Of a stretch of 64,000 nucleotides of DNA, positions 1-11,763 are shown piece after piece. Position numbers and translations under genes: made by a program. A model generated the notes under the pieces. It had not been told where the DNA came from, searched no databases, and saw only the letters and a list, made by a program, of their open reading frames with translations. The stretch's first letter is position 1; each line of letters opens with the position of its first letter. The DNA comes from Eulemur rufifrons (lineage: Eukaryota; Chordata; Mammalia; Primates; Lemuridae): NCBI RefSeq assembly GCF_041146395.1, contig NC_091002.1:6504501-6568500 (forward strand), read 5' to 3'.

Positions 1-1420
1 TCTTAGTTTTGTACCTGGAATATTTAGTCCATTTGCATTTAATGCAATTATGATATAGTTGGGTTGCATCTACCTTCTTATTTTTTTTCTATTTGGTCCA
101 TTTGTTTCATGTTCTTCTTGCCCTCCATCTTTAACTATTATTTTAGTTTTATCCTAATATTATTACAAGCATCCTTGATTTACCACAGTCTAATATATTT
201 TATAAAATTCTTCTCCAATACCGCTAGAACATTACAAACTTTAAATTCCATTTACCCCCTTTCTGTCTTTTCTGATTCTTCTATCATGCATTTAGTGCTA
301 TGTATAAGTTAAATTCTACAAGACATTACAATTATTGTTTTGTACAGTTAGCATTCATTTACATTAATCCACATCATGTTCTTTAGTTTCTCTTGCATTT
401 TCACATTTCCATCCAAGATTACTTTTTCTTTTCCATGAAGAACTCCAATTAGCTTTTCTTTATGTGCATGCTGCTGATAACAAATTCCTTCAGCTCTGTG
501 TTTCAAAATAATTCATTGTAATAATTCATGAAGGTGAAATATCACCTTCATTTTTGAAGGATATTTTTGCTGGTTATAAAATTCTGGTTGGCAGCTATTT
601 TCTTTCATCACTTTAAATATATATCATTTCATTGCCTGCTGGCTTCCATTGTTTTTGTTTGTTTGCTTTTTAAGAACACAGCTGTCTATCTTATACTCCT
701 TTCAAAGTAGTATGTCCATTTTCTCTTGCTGCTTTTAAGATTTTTTCTTTGTTTTTGTCAATTTCACCATGGCACACCTAGGTTTTGTGTTTTATGTTTA
801 TCTTTCTTGTAGTTGTCTTGAGCCTGCTGAATCTGTGGGTAGAGATTTTTCATCTTTTGGAAATTTGGAATTGGCCATGACTTTTTTGAATATTGCTTTG
901 CCCATTCTTTCTGTTCTCTCCTTCTGGGGCTCCAATTATGTAAGTTTGACCTTTTGAGTATGTTGCACATGCATCTTATGCTCTGTTCTGGTCTTTGTTG
1001 TTGTTGTTATTACTTGTTTGTTTTTCCCATTCTTTTTCTCTCTGTGCTTCAGTTTGGGTCTCTTCTATTGAGCTGTCCTTAAGTTCACTACTTCTGTGTT
1101 CTGCTTGGTCCAATCTGATATTAACCTATCTACTGTGTCCTTATTTTCAGATTGTGAAATTTCTTAGCTCTAGAATGCCCTTTGTTTCTTTTTTCATACA
1201 TTCCAATTCTCTGTTTAAATTATTCATCCTTTTACCTGATTTGCCCCCTTCTATTTCCTTTAACATAATCACAATTGTGTTCAAGTCTTTGTGCCTAATA
1301 TCTGGATCATCGGCAGTCTATATCAATTTTCTTACTCTTCTCTTAACTATCAATCATATTTTCTTGGCTCTTTACATTTTTAGCAATTTTTGATTATATG
1401 ACAGACACTGGATATAAAAG
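1..1420 (-). repeat. Old L1 (LINE) fragment, antisense
   Basis: This is an AT-rich block whose plus strand is T-rich, with phrases typical of the reverse complement of an old mammalian L1 3' part (for example CTGGTTATAAAATTCTGG and CCATTTTCTCTTGCTGC). It ends near a 1400-1440 boundary into GC-rich intron. The reading frames are broken throughout. The subfamily is not assigned, and HAL1 is an alternative. Confidence 0.55.
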
Positions 1421-2244
1421 AATCAAAGAGGTTACAGATGATGCTTCCCGCCCCCAGAGGATTTCCCCTTTCTTCTGTTAGGCAGATGATGTGAGGGTCC
1501 ATTATCACATTCCCTTCAGAAATTGAGCAGGTTGGGGCTGGGCTGTAGCTTCAGTCTGGTTACTGCAGCTCTGAGACTGGGCTCAGCCTCCAGGTCCCCC
1601 TGCCCCATGTAGCTTCAAAATCTGACAAATGTCTCGTGGGGTGACTGGCAGTGTGCTTGAGGCATGTTTGTCTCCTAAGCACCCCAGAACTGCGGAAGCC
1701 TCTCCCTGCTGTTTAGGAGTGTTCTGCCTGGATTCCCTGCCTCCCCAAAACCCAGCAGGCATGCTGCTTAAATGCTCCAAGTTTCCGACGTGTTCCACCA
1801 GCCTCTTACCATTAGGTCCTCTTTCCCTCAGTAGAGAGTCTCTGCCTGGGAAGCCTGAGTCCTGAGCAAGCCTGGAATCATGGACTGCTCCCTGGGCAAA
1901 AACAGCTACAGAGACTGCCAGCTCACCTCCGAGAAGCTCTCCCCTCTCTGAAATTTTGGTTCATCCAATCCTCACTTCTGCAGTCTGGTTGCCTTTACAC
2001 ATAAGATTTTTCAAACTTATCCAGTTTTTTTCTCATTGCTGCGGCTGGAGAATTACCCTGCTGCGACCTGAGGCATCCTGTCTGTCTCAAAGCAGAAGTC
2101 TTGCCCACATTTTGTAAAAAGATGTGAAGTTGCCTGGTTATGTCTACCTATATTTAATAGCACTCATTTATTAAAATATCCACTCACAAAATTCATCATA
2201 TTCTTCAATTATTTTACAACTGACTCCAAGTTCATTTTTTTCAT

Positions 2245-2427
2245 TTTTTAGAGGCAGGGTGTTGCTCTGTCACCCAGGCTGGAGTGCGGTGGCACCATAA
2301 CTCACTGTAGCCTCCTGAGTAACTGGGACTGCAGGCACATGCCACCAGGCCTGGCTAATTTTTCTATTTTTTGTAGAAACAGGGTCTCACTCTGTTGCTC
2401 ACAGTGGCTTCCAACTCCTGGCCTCAG
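2245..2427 (-). repeat. Truncated, diverged Alu
   Basis: The plus strand reads as reverse Alu: GAGGCAGGGTGTTGCTCTGT, CACCCAGGCTGGAGTGC, then a jump to TGAGTAACTGGGACTGCAGG and CTGGCTAATTTTTCTATTTT. Parts of the left monomer are deleted. High divergence suggests an old AluJ-like copy. Confidence 0.75.
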
Positions 2428-3957
2428 TCCAAGTTCATTTTTAAGTACTTTATTTAGATATCTCTTTCCAGCTTTTCTTTCCCAGAGGTGGCATATGAGC
2501 CTGCGATGATGGCTGCATTTCTGAAGCTCTGTTTGTAAACACCGGACCACAATGGACGATAGTGGATAAGTAAGTCCCTGAACCCATCTTTGGAGGAGCC
2601 TCAGGCTCACCTGTAGAGCCTCACTGCTTTTAATGTGGCGGGAGCACACATAGTGATTCCGATTCCTCAGGGTGGCAGGCAGGGCTGGCCTGGGACTGCA
2701 CACCTGGGTCCCTGCCCCCATCCACGCATGAAGTTTCCCTGAATGAGGGCCCCAGGGTGGGCTACAGAGTCTCCTTCCATCTATGCCGGCTTTTGGGGAT
2801 AATATGTGACGAATGATATTTAACAGGGTCTGGGGATTTTAAATTGCTCATCCTTAATGGAGAAGGCTCCTGACGTCTGACACTATAGGAGTCGCCCCGC
2901 CTCCCCAACCCCCAGCCTGCAGTCTCCCCGATCCCGCCTCTCCGGCTGCACCTGCAGAACATTCTGCCTCCAGGCCTGCTCAGCTCCCACCTTTCTCTCC
3001 ACTGCTGCAGGTGGCAAGCCTGCTGGGATCACCACAGGTGGCCTGGGCCCTCTCCCAGCCCCACACCACCCCATGCAGTTCCCTTCCCTTGCCCTCAGCC
3101 CCAGTACCCACCCGCCCCACCCGTCCCTCCTATAAGACCTCCGTCTGCCCAGGACGTCCTGTGCCTTCCTGCCGGCCCTGGGTTATCCCTCGCCTCTCCT
3201 CTTCCAGATGTCATCCAGGGAAGGTGGGACTACGGCCTCTGGGACCTGGGGTCATGACCCCCAGAGTGAGAGGGAAGCACCAACAGCCCCCACCAGACAT
3301 ACGACAGGCTGGATCGATTGCTCCACCCTCAACCACACTGCCAGGACCCCGGGAGCTCAAGATTCCGTTCTGGGTCACTTTCCACTGGACTAGCAGCACC
3401 TCTGGCTCCACATGGAGCAGAGTGATGTGCTCTCTGGGTCCCCAAAGGAAATCTGGTCCCCAAGACCAGGGGCCTGGGTATGATAGGACACACCCAGGGA
3501 TCCAAGGCCATGGGGCCAGGGAGCCGCTTGGAGGACACAAGCCACAGCCTCACACCACCCCACCCTCCAGGTGGCCACAACAGAGCTCTGTCTATGCTAC
3601 CCAGCAAAGCACTTTGTCCACAGGTAGAAAGGTGTGGAGTTTTAAAAGGGACTCCAATGCATTGACACAAACACATATGAATAATTAAAGAAAAAGACCA
3701 AAGTATGAGCACCACTGATAGAGGTAAACTGCAGAGCTTTTGGTGAACAAAGGGTACACAATTGTAAGGAACTGTGAGGTTTACCACTCCCCAAAGCTCC
3801 TCACAAAAGAGCTCCCAACCCCACATGATGCCCAGATGGCAAAAGCCAGACTGGGTTTGACCACCATGGGGCCATTTACAACCACAGGGAATACTACCCC
3901 TGGCCCTTCCTCACGGGAAGGAGGAGGACTTGGCGGTGGCTGAACACTTGATGGCAC

Positions 3958-4018
3958 CCCTCCTTCTACCCCCCCACCCCTCCCCCTCTCCTCCCCCACA
4001 CCCCCCACCTCCCCCCAC
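3958..4018 (-). promoter_or_regulatory. G-run tract at the exon 7 5' splice site
   Basis: The minus strand just after the exon 7 donor is a chain of G runs (GTGGGGGGAGGTGGGGGG and onward) separated by one to three bases. Such intronic G runs are known to recruit hnRNP H/F as splicing enhancers and can fold as G-quadruplexes. The role here is inferred from position and composition only. Confidence 0.45.
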
Positions 4019-4120
4019 CTTATTTTCCGCAGCAACGTGTGGAAGGGCCGGAACAGCTCAGACATGTCTTCCACCTTGCGGTCCAAGTTCAGGGGTCCAT
4101 CTGCATAGACCACGAGGCCA
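4019..4120 (-). CDS. ZFYVE28: ZFYVE28 exon 7 (about residues 234-267 plus split Arg)
   Basis: The 102 bp exon begins with T, completing Cys, encodes [20 protein letters not shown] and [13 protein letters not shown], and ends with AG of a split Arg codon. Acceptor is TCTCAAATGCAG; donor is AAG|GTGGGG, unusual at +3 to +6 and directly followed by long G runs on the transcribed strand. The next exon, expected to begin with the rest of Arg and DLLQTL, is not present in 1-4018, so the gene leaves the window here as 3'-partial. Confidence 0.94.
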
Positions 4121-7100
4121 CTGCATTTGAGACACAAAAGCCGGTGTAGTTAGGCCCCATGGCCCTGTGGGTGAGCCTGGGACCTCCCACTCAGACACCC
4201 GAGGTGAGACACACGGCCGCTGGGGCCCCACAGCATCGCCGTGCCCAGCTCAGTCGCCAGCTCATGCTTTGCCTCTTGTGAGTGAATCTTAAATAAGTTT
4301 AGAAAAGGCAATGAAAATTATACCCAAGTTGATTAGCTTATGTTCATTGGAGGTATCATAAAATAATCATAAAAATATATCTGTGCACAACAGTGTTGCA
4401 ATCAGATAAATTAGCCTCAAGATTTGTTACTAAAATCCACCTTCTTGAAAATGGAAAAACTGGGTTTGTGGTTTAATTCATCTGTAGAGGTTTATGAGAA
4501 TTAGACCTGAAACCATCTACTCCCAAAGCACATCAGAGCTGGAGGTGAGAACTGAGGTCCCCCATGGGTTCCCTCCCTGCAGTCTGGCCAATGCTCTGTC
4601 CCCGTTCCAGGCGGGAAGCAGCTTCCCATCGCCCCCCCAGGCAGGACCAACCCTGACTCAAGGATGCCACCACACCTCAAGAGGCCTCCCTCCCCAGGAC
4701 TCCTGTATGGCTGAGGCTGGCTTTCCTCACTGTGCCCATCCCAGCATCCAGCTCAATGCCTGCTAGACGACAAGACTGCTTGGATGCCAACCTCCGGCAG
4801 CCCCCTGTCCACAGGCCAACCATGTTCTCTCCTTGGCAGCCCCACCACACACCGTATGGCCTACACAGCTCTGAGTGCACCTCAATCATCCACATATGGA
4901 CCCATCTCTCCTCGAGAGCACTCATCCCCACAGGACCCTTCTCTGGGTGCCTCCCTAGGTCTCTCAGGACCAAACCACTTCAGCATGTCTCAGGTGCCCA
5001 GGAAGCGTCCACCCATGAACGCGCCACCTGTCCCCTATCTTCCTCATCTGAGCCAGGTGAGGGCTATGCAGGCTTGTTGCTTAAATGGATACTACCAGAA
5101 TGTCTCTCTGTGCAAACATGATGGGGTCTTACTGGCAGGACCAGGGTGCAGTCTTCTTGTCTAACATGTCCAGTTCAGAGAGAAAAACCCAATAAACAGA
5201 ATTAAACAAAGGGGAGAAAGGGAATTTCGTGTTTAATGGGGACAGAGTTTCAGTTTGGGACGATGGAAAAGGAGATAATGGTGGTGATGGTTGCACAGCA
5301 ATCTGAATGTGCTGAATGCCACTGAACTGTGAGGTCAGAAAGGATTTAAATGGTAAGTTTTATGTTTTGTATATTTTACCACAAGAAAAAAGAACTCTTA
5401 TTGCTTTGATTTCGTTTACAAAAGTTTCACCTATCATATTAAGAAATTTTGTAAAACAGGGACATCCTATTTGATCATTTTCATATTTTATACACTGGGA
5501 ATGTTTTTGCATGGCATTAGGAATTTTTCTCCAACATTATTTAAATGGCTAGAGCATCATTTTTAATCAATCCCTTAATTTTGGATATCCATCCTCCCTC
5601 AAATTTTTATAATTACAAGTAATACTACCCGGATAATCTTTGTAAATATAATACATGTTTATGCCCAGATCTGCAAAAGTCCACTGTGCCACCGCATGCC
5701 AGGCACTAAGGGCACATCTGTGGATAAGGAATGTGAACATCCCTGCCCTCCTGGTGGAAGACAGGGCCGCGTGGGGTCCTGGGCCGGCACCAGCGACCAT
5801 GTCCACGCTGATGGGGACTGGGAAGTCCTAAAAGTACAACCAGGGTGTGGAGGAGTCTGAGCCTGGTGTGGAAGACACTGCCCCCAGAACACAGGTGGCC
5901 ACGAGGGGCGAGGGACATCAGAGCCACTCTGGCTCCGTCCCCACCGGCCAGTGGAAGAGGGCCAAACTCACCAGCCTCTTCAGGCCCCCAGGCCTCAGCC
6001 GCGCCGCTCCTGCCTGGGCAGGCCTTCCTGCGGCCTCACAGCCAGTTTCCTGCTGCTTTTGTCACAGGCCCAATGCCAGCTCTGACCCATTGGCTGGACC
6101 TGGTCCTGCCACTTCCAGCTGCTGGTCGAGCAGTACCTTGTCTCTGGCAGCCCCTCAAAGCCATGGGGGCCAGGCACACAGCAAGTGCTGGCATACATGG
6201 TCATTGTTCTGTGACACTGTTTCCTGGGGGGACCCTGGAGGGTCCTGCAACAGGGGAATAAGGGAGAGGAGCCACAGAGAAGCTCCATGCTCTGCTCCCC
6301 ACACCCTCTGCTCTGAGTGCTCCCAGGGGGTCACCTGGGGGTCCCAGGACACCCACATCACACAGTCACAATCCTGTGAGGGTGGGGTCCCAGGAATGCA
6401 GCCTGCTTGGGTCTCCAATTCTGCAAAATTATCTTTGAGTCACCCGTCCCAGCTCCAGCCCTGGAGCTGCTGGTGCCTGCCTGGCTCCCCAACCCCCAAT
6501 TCAGTAGGTTTACTTCAGGCCGGCTGCCCTAGGGGCCCCACCCCACGCCTCCAGCTCTGTCCACCCCAGGGGGAGCTGACTGAGCACGTCCCAGCACCCA
6601 GAACACCCTACAGCAACTGCTCATCTGCCCACCTGTCCATCTGCCCCATGGGCACTGCAGCATCCCTGGGATAAGCACAGGACTGGTATACAGCAGTCAC
6701 TCAATACATGCTCCTGCATGAATACAGGAAAGAGCAAGTCCTGGGCCCCACCCTGGGCAGCTGTGGCCTCTGCTTGTCAGCCCACAGTGGCCGCTGTGGA
6801 CAACAGGGAGCAAGAGGGGGGCCATCAGCACTGGGCTGTGGATCCTCCAGCAGCTGTGGGACGGCGGGTTCCCGCGACAGCCCTGTGCACCTCACTATCC
6901 CCCAGAGCCACACCTGCTCCCCTCCTCCTTCCTATACTCTGAGCCCCTCTCATCATGTGGGATCCTCCAACTTCCTTTCCAGGCCCTCCCTCCAGCCTGA
7001 GCCCGAGGGTATCCCAAGCCGCTGCCTCCAGGAAGGGACCCTGGGGACAAAGCCCCTGCCTGCAGCCTCACTCTGCCTCCCAGGTTCAAGGCTTCCGGGC

Positions 7101-9258
7101 GCTGTGGACCCGGATGGACCTGCAGGAAGAGCAAAGGCTCGGCCACCAGCAGGTGGACCAAGAGGTGGGCAGACAGAGAAATGAGCGAACACGGCTGTGG
7201 AAGTCCAGAATCACAGCGAGCCAGGGGTCACTCAATACCTCTTCACTTTGACTCTGAAGCTGGAATGCTGCCTCAGGGGCCTCGGCTTCCCAGGAGCTTT
7301 AGAAGAAGCTCCCTCCGTCCCTGCCTTGGGGGGGACCTGCACACCCTGGGATGGAACTTTCCAGGGAAATCAGCCAGGCACAAGGCACGGATAAGCACAT
7401 GAGCGACTACGTGCTGACTGGACACTTCGCAGCACTTGCAGGAAATTTTTAAAAAGAAGATCAGGGTTTTTGGTGTTTCCTGAAGGCAGTGTCCAAACCT
7501 CAGACCTGCAAGTGCCACTGGGACGAAGGGGACACCTGCCCTTAAAGGAGAGGCTCACAGACCATCACCCCTGCCGGCCAACGTACGGCCCTGACTCATG
7601 ACAGCTTTGCTGTTTTGTTTTTCAAACAAAGGGAAGAGTGAGGACCCCAAATGTCCAGCATCTTCTTCAAAAGGAGTTTGGCCACAGAGAGACATTGCCT
7701 GGAAAGAAAATGTCACAAAATCCTGCACTGCAGCCCACCGAGCAGAGCTCTGTGCGCCAGGACGCCCTCCTCCAAGCCACCTTCACGCTGGCCACCGAGG
7801 CCAGGGGAAATTCCCAAACCCTAATGACTACAAGGATTTCAGAGTGTCTCCTCTCTGGTGTGATGCGACCCAGTCCCACTCCTCTGCTGACTGAGAGGAG
7901 CCAGTGCTAAGAAAAGAGGGAAGACGACAAAAGGAGCGAGGCTGGCACGGAGCTGTCGGGGGACTCTGGACAAGCTCTGGGCCAGACAGCATCCAGAGAC
8001 ACTCCGGAGGCACCCGCATCCCTCAAGGTTGCTCTGGGACACGGGAGCAGACCAGGCCCAGAGGAGGGTCTGGTCTCCTCACCCTGCCCCGAGGCTCCCG
8101 ACTCCTGACTGGTACTCAACTTATCTCTGCAGTTGAAGAAAACACCCCCATCCTCGCGGGCCCAGGAGGCTGGCCCTGCCCTGAGGCACTGCCACTGCCC
8201 CACACTCCAACCGTTGCACCCCATTTCCCATGGGGGGGTCTGTGCTTGCCCCAGCACCCCGCTGCCTGTGCCTGTGCTCCAGGTTCCCTCCCACCCTCAG
8301 CAGGGCCCCTCCATGGCCTGAGACTGGGCCAGTCCTGGCCTCTGGGCCGACCCCACACTGCCCCCAGCCACTTTACATCTCCAACGGGCACCCATCCCGG
8401 GGACTCCCCATTCCCCACACCTGCCCAGCTCCACACCTGCAGGCCAGCAGCCTCTAGTCCACCTCCCAGCTGCAAGCCCAGCGGGCCCATTCACTCCCCC
8501 TCCTCCCTCCGTGGCCACCCACCTGGCAGGAGGGAAGGGGGAGTCCCTGTCTGGATTCAGGTTATGCTTGCATGGCAGTGAACCAAGCCCCAAAACACCT
8601 GGGCTTTGACCTTGGTCCCAGAAGCTTAGAGATGGTTTGCAAGCACCCTAGCACTGCCCACCTCGGTGTATTTCAGGCCTAAAATTCTATGTCTTGACAT
8701 CTTTGAGCCCCACAAGGCCCCAAAGCCTACCTGTGAGTTCCTCCCTCTCCCAGACATGCCCCCACGGCCAGCCAGACCAACTGCACCACACCTGTTCTTC
8801 AATGGATTCCACCTCCTTGCCAGCCCTCAAAATTATTCAAACAGATCAATCACATCCTCCTGCGGGAGCCAGGGGCACTCCTCCTCTTGTTACTACAAAG
8901 CCTGCCTCCCACAGCCCCTGCTCTGTCACTCTGTTCCCGAGTGCACTCCATGTGGTCCTGCCTGGCTATGAGTCTCTGTGACTAATAAGCTAATAAGCTG
9001 CTGTCCACCTCACTTGTCCAGTGGCGGGTGGTTGGCCATCTGCACTATTTAGCGCAGGAGGCCCCTCCCTTGCCAACAAGCTACGTAGGAGGTGCTCAGA
9101 ACACCTGGGTCCTCACCTGCCAAGGGCCGACGGCAGGCCTGCTGGCACCCAATCTGGGCAGCTGAGCAGCGCCTGTCCGGGTGTGAGTACCATGCACCAA
9201 CACCCAGCGGGGACCTGGCGCCAGACTTGACTGTTGTCCCAGCGGGAGGGGCACTCAC
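4121..9258 (-). other. Intron 6
   Basis: This intron of about 5.1 kb lies between exons 6 and 7. It contains an AT-rich stretch at 4255-4500, an old L1 3' end near 5215-5400 and an L1-like AT-rich segment to about 5660. From 5700 to 9250 the DNA is GC-rich with many chance open frames but no recognisable exon. The end of a MIR-like SINE may lie near 6660-6720 (CAGTCACTCAATACATGC). Confidence 0.8.
5215..5400 (+). repeat. Old L1 3' end
   Basis: The sequence contains GGTGATGGTTGCACAGCAAT, CTGAATGCCACTGAACTGTG and AAATGGTAAGTTTTATGTT, the usual last section of L1M-type 3' UTRs, ending in an A-rich tail. Similar pieces recur near 52735, 57480 and 63200. Confidence 0.7.
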
Positions 9259-9348
9259 CACACGATGGCCAGCCTCGGGATGGTGAACATGAGGGCCGGC
9301 TCGTAGTCATCAATCATGTCTTGGGTCAGGTACCCGAAGTCCAGGGCC
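9259..9348 (-). CDS. ZFYVE28: ZFYVE28 exon 6 (about residues 204-233 plus split Cys)
   Basis: The 90 bp exon begins with G, completing Arg, encodes [20 protein letters not shown] then FTIPRLAIV, and ends with TG of a split Cys codon. Acceptor is CCCTTGGACAG; donor is GTG TG|GTGAGT, matching the consensus well downstream of the cut. Phase 2 at both ends. The acidic DMIDDYEP segment is part of the conserved LST2 N-terminal region; no catalytic motif is expected or seen. Confidence 0.95.
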
Positions 9349-10146
9349 CTGTCCAAGGGGGAGAGAGTGAGCAGGGCGGGGCTGGCCCACCCGCACCCTC
9401 GGGTCAGACCAGAGCCTGGCAGGGGCAGCACGCTCAAGCCTCGCCTGCAGCCACGCTTAGCAGACACATCCAGAAGGCAGCGCAGCTCGTCCAGAGGGCC
9501 GGTGCCGGGGCAGACCCATACCCTGACGCTCAGCCCGCCCAGCTCTCCGTCTGCCTACCCCGCCTCTGTCGTCTCAGGAAGCAGGCAGTGGGCAAAGTGA
9601 GTGGGACAGCTGTGACGTCCAACAAAATAAGAAAAATAATCCAGTCAACAGCTTTGCTTAACCAGGAAATTGAAACAACTCAAGTGTCAAGAATAAACAT
9701 GGAACAAAAATACTACCCCAAATAATTTAACACTTCCTTGAGAAACTGGATGTATTTCTATTCCCTGGGCATATACAAAGGGGCCTCTTTCTACACCTGA
9801 TGAGCAGGCCTGTTGACATAATGATTTTTCAAAATAAAAGTTTGTTCAGGCATCTTATTTTCTGGCAATTTGAAATATCTCTCAAAGCATAAACAGTGAA
9901 TAATCCATCTTTTAAAAATAACAAACTTAAGATACAATATGAAGCAATTCCAAAACATACCTAACACCATAACACTAGTCCAATCACAGAAACATTCTAG
10001 GTTAAATCTTAACCCCCAAATCCATTCAGAAAATGTGCCTTTAATAACTATAAAAGGCTGGATGAGAATATTGGTGATTCACCCACATAAATCCTTGTTC
10101 AGCAGACATGAAACCCAGCAAGAACCCATCCTGGCCTATAGAATTA

Positions 10147-11381
10147 AGGAGGTAAGTAAAGTGAGAGGTGAGGAGAGAGGAATGAGAAAGTGAGGAGATG
10201 AGGAGGTGAAGAGGGAGGAGGTGAGGAGAGAGGAGGTGAGGAGTTGAGGAGATGGGGAGGTAAGGGGTGAGGAGATGAGGAGTGAAGAGGTGAGGAGTGA
10301 GGAGGTGAGAAGTGAGAAGGTGAGGAGTGAAGAGATGAGGGGTGAGAAGGTGAGGAGTGAGGAAGTAAAGAATAAGGAGGTAAGGAGTGAGGAGGTGAGC
10401 AGTGAGTAGATAAAGGGGGAAGAGTGAGGAGATAAGGAATGAGGAGGTCAGGAGTGAGGAGTGAGGAGATAAGTAGTGAGGAGTAAAGAGGTGAGGAGTG
10501 AGGAGGTGAGGAGTGAAGAGGTGAATGAAGAGGTGAGGAGTGAGGAGGCAAGGAGTGAGAAGGTGAGAGAAGAGGTGAAGAGTGAGCAGGTGAAGGCCGG
10601 GCGCGGTGGCTCACGCCTGTAATCCTAGCACTCTGGGAGGCCGAGGTGGGCGGATCGTTTGAGCTCAGGAGTTCGAGACCAGCCTGAGCAAGAGCGAGAC
10701 CCCATCTCTACTAAAAATAGAAAGAAATTATATGGACAGCTAAAAATATATATAGAAAAAATTAGCCGGGCATGGTGGCGCATGCCTGTAGTCCCAGCTA
10801 CTCGGGAGGCTGAGACAGGAGGATCACTTGAGCTCAGGAGTTTGAGGTTGCTGTGAGCTGGGCTGACGCCACGGCACTCACTCTAGCCTGGGCAACAGAG
10901 TGAGACTCTGTCTCAAAAAAAAAAAAAAAGAGTGAGCAGGTGAAGAGGTGAGGAGTGAATAGGTGATAAGTGAGGAGTTCAGGAGTGAAGAGGGAAGGAT
11001 TGAAGAGATGAGGAGTGAAGAGGTGAGGAGTGAGGAGGTGAGGGGTGAGGGGTGAGGAGATAAGGAGTGAGGAGGTTAAGAGTGAAGAGGTGAGGAGTGA
11101 GGAGATAAAGAGTGAGGAGTGAAGAGATGATGAGTAAAGAGGTGAGGAGTGAGGAGGTGAAAAGTGAAGAGGTGGAGTGAGGAGGTGAAGCGTGAGGAGG
11201 TGAGGGGTGAAGAGGTGAGGAGTGAGAAGGTGAGGAGTGAGGAAATAAGGAGTAAAGAGGTGAGGAGTGAGGAGGTGAGGGGTGAAGAGGTGAGGAGTGA
11301 AGAGTGAGGAGATAAGGAATGAAGACTTGAGGAGTGAAGAGGTGAAGAGTGAGGAGGTCAGGGAGGAGGGGGAGGCAAGGA
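10147..11381 (+). repeat. GAGGTGAGGAGTGA minisatellite (VNTR)
   Basis: About 900 bp of degenerate tandem repeats of a 14-15 bp purine-rich unit (GAGGTGAGGAGTGA with GTGAAGA, ATAAGGA and similar variants) flank a later Alu insertion at 10595-10928. The transcribed minus strand is almost pure pyrimidine plus A. Units vary in length, so the translated repeats in it are not a protein. The array is likely length-polymorphic. Confidence 0.9.
10595..10928 (+). repeat. Young strepsirrhine-type Alu inside the minisatellite
   Basis: Full-length dimeric Alu starting GGCCGGGCGCGGTGGCTCAC, with the lemur-type expanded linker, a GGGCTGACGCCACGGCACTC right arm and a short poly(A). It is flanked by a 16 bp target-site duplication, AGAGTGAGCAGGTGAA, at 10579-10594 and 10929-10944. 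The duplication lies in the repeat array, so the array existed before the insertion. Confidence 0.93.
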
Positions 11382-11395
11382 GGTTTGGATGTCCC

Positions 11396-11455
11396 CTCCA
11401 CCATTACTGATCCTCCCAGCCAGCTCTCCACCATTACTGATCCTCCCAGACAACT
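11396..11455 (+). repeat. Two-copy 30 bp tandem repeat
   Basis: The segments 11396-11425 and 11426-11455 are near-identical, each built on CTCCACCATTACTGATCCTC. The duplication sits about 220 bp downstream of the exon 5 donor in transcript direction. Confidence 0.85.
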
Positions 11456-11673
11456 CTCCTCCTCTGAATCATGACTTTGCCTGCAGGATCTACCCTTTGC
11501 GCCAAGAGAAAAGTTACCATGAGGTAGAGGAAGGGGCGGGCAGAGGGGAGGAGGGAGGCCACCGGGCTCTGCCCAGCAGTGGGGCAAAGCGCATGCGCTA
11601 CGTTCCCCCATGCCTGGATCAGCAGAAAGGATCAGGAGCTCGGGACACCCCACCCTGGCCCTCCTGTCCTCAC

Positions 11674-11763
11674 CTCTCCACCGTCTCGCAGAACAGCACG
11701 ATGACCTCCTGCTGCACGTAGTACTCCCTGGGAGACTTCACCGGCACCATGGCTGAGACATAG
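11674..11763 (-). CDS. ZFYVE28: ZFYVE28 exon 5 (about residues 174-203 plus split Arg)
   Basis: The 90 bp exon begins with C, completing Ser, encodes [20 protein letters not shown] and IVLFCETVE, and ends with AG of a split Arg codon. Acceptor is GTGTTTGCAG; donor is GAGAG|GTGAGG, close to consensus. It is phase 2 at both ends, so it is symmetric. The purine-rich minisatellite begins about 290 bp into the following intron. Confidence 0.95.

Larger units (their letters stand above)
1..4018 (-). other. Intron 7 (5' part), no exon seen
   Basis: Everything left of exon 7 to the window edge is taken as intron. Positions 1-1420 are AT-rich and L1-like. Positions 2245-2427 are Alu-derived. Positions 2700-4018 are GC-rich unique sequence with no recognisable exon. 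I looked for the expected DLLQTLTEEELHTLE-type continuation on the minus strand and did not find it. Confidence 0.7.
9349..11673 (-). other. Intron 5
   Basis: This intron of about 2.3 kb contains an AT-rich island (9600-10140), a purine-rich minisatellite interrupted by an Alu (about 10147-11381), and a two-copy 30 bp tandem repeat at 11396-11455 close to exon 5. Confidence 0.85.

Noticed and set aside
5847..6674. 275-codon plus-strand frame
   Set aside because: GC-rich intron 6 sequence. Composition follows base content and nothing matches a family.
10979..11653. 224-residue Ser/Pro/His-rich minus-strand frame over the minisatellite (also 10144-10614)
   Set aside because: It stays open only because the repeat unit lacks stops in that frame. 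Unit lengths vary, it lies in an intron and is out of phase with exon 5 read-through.
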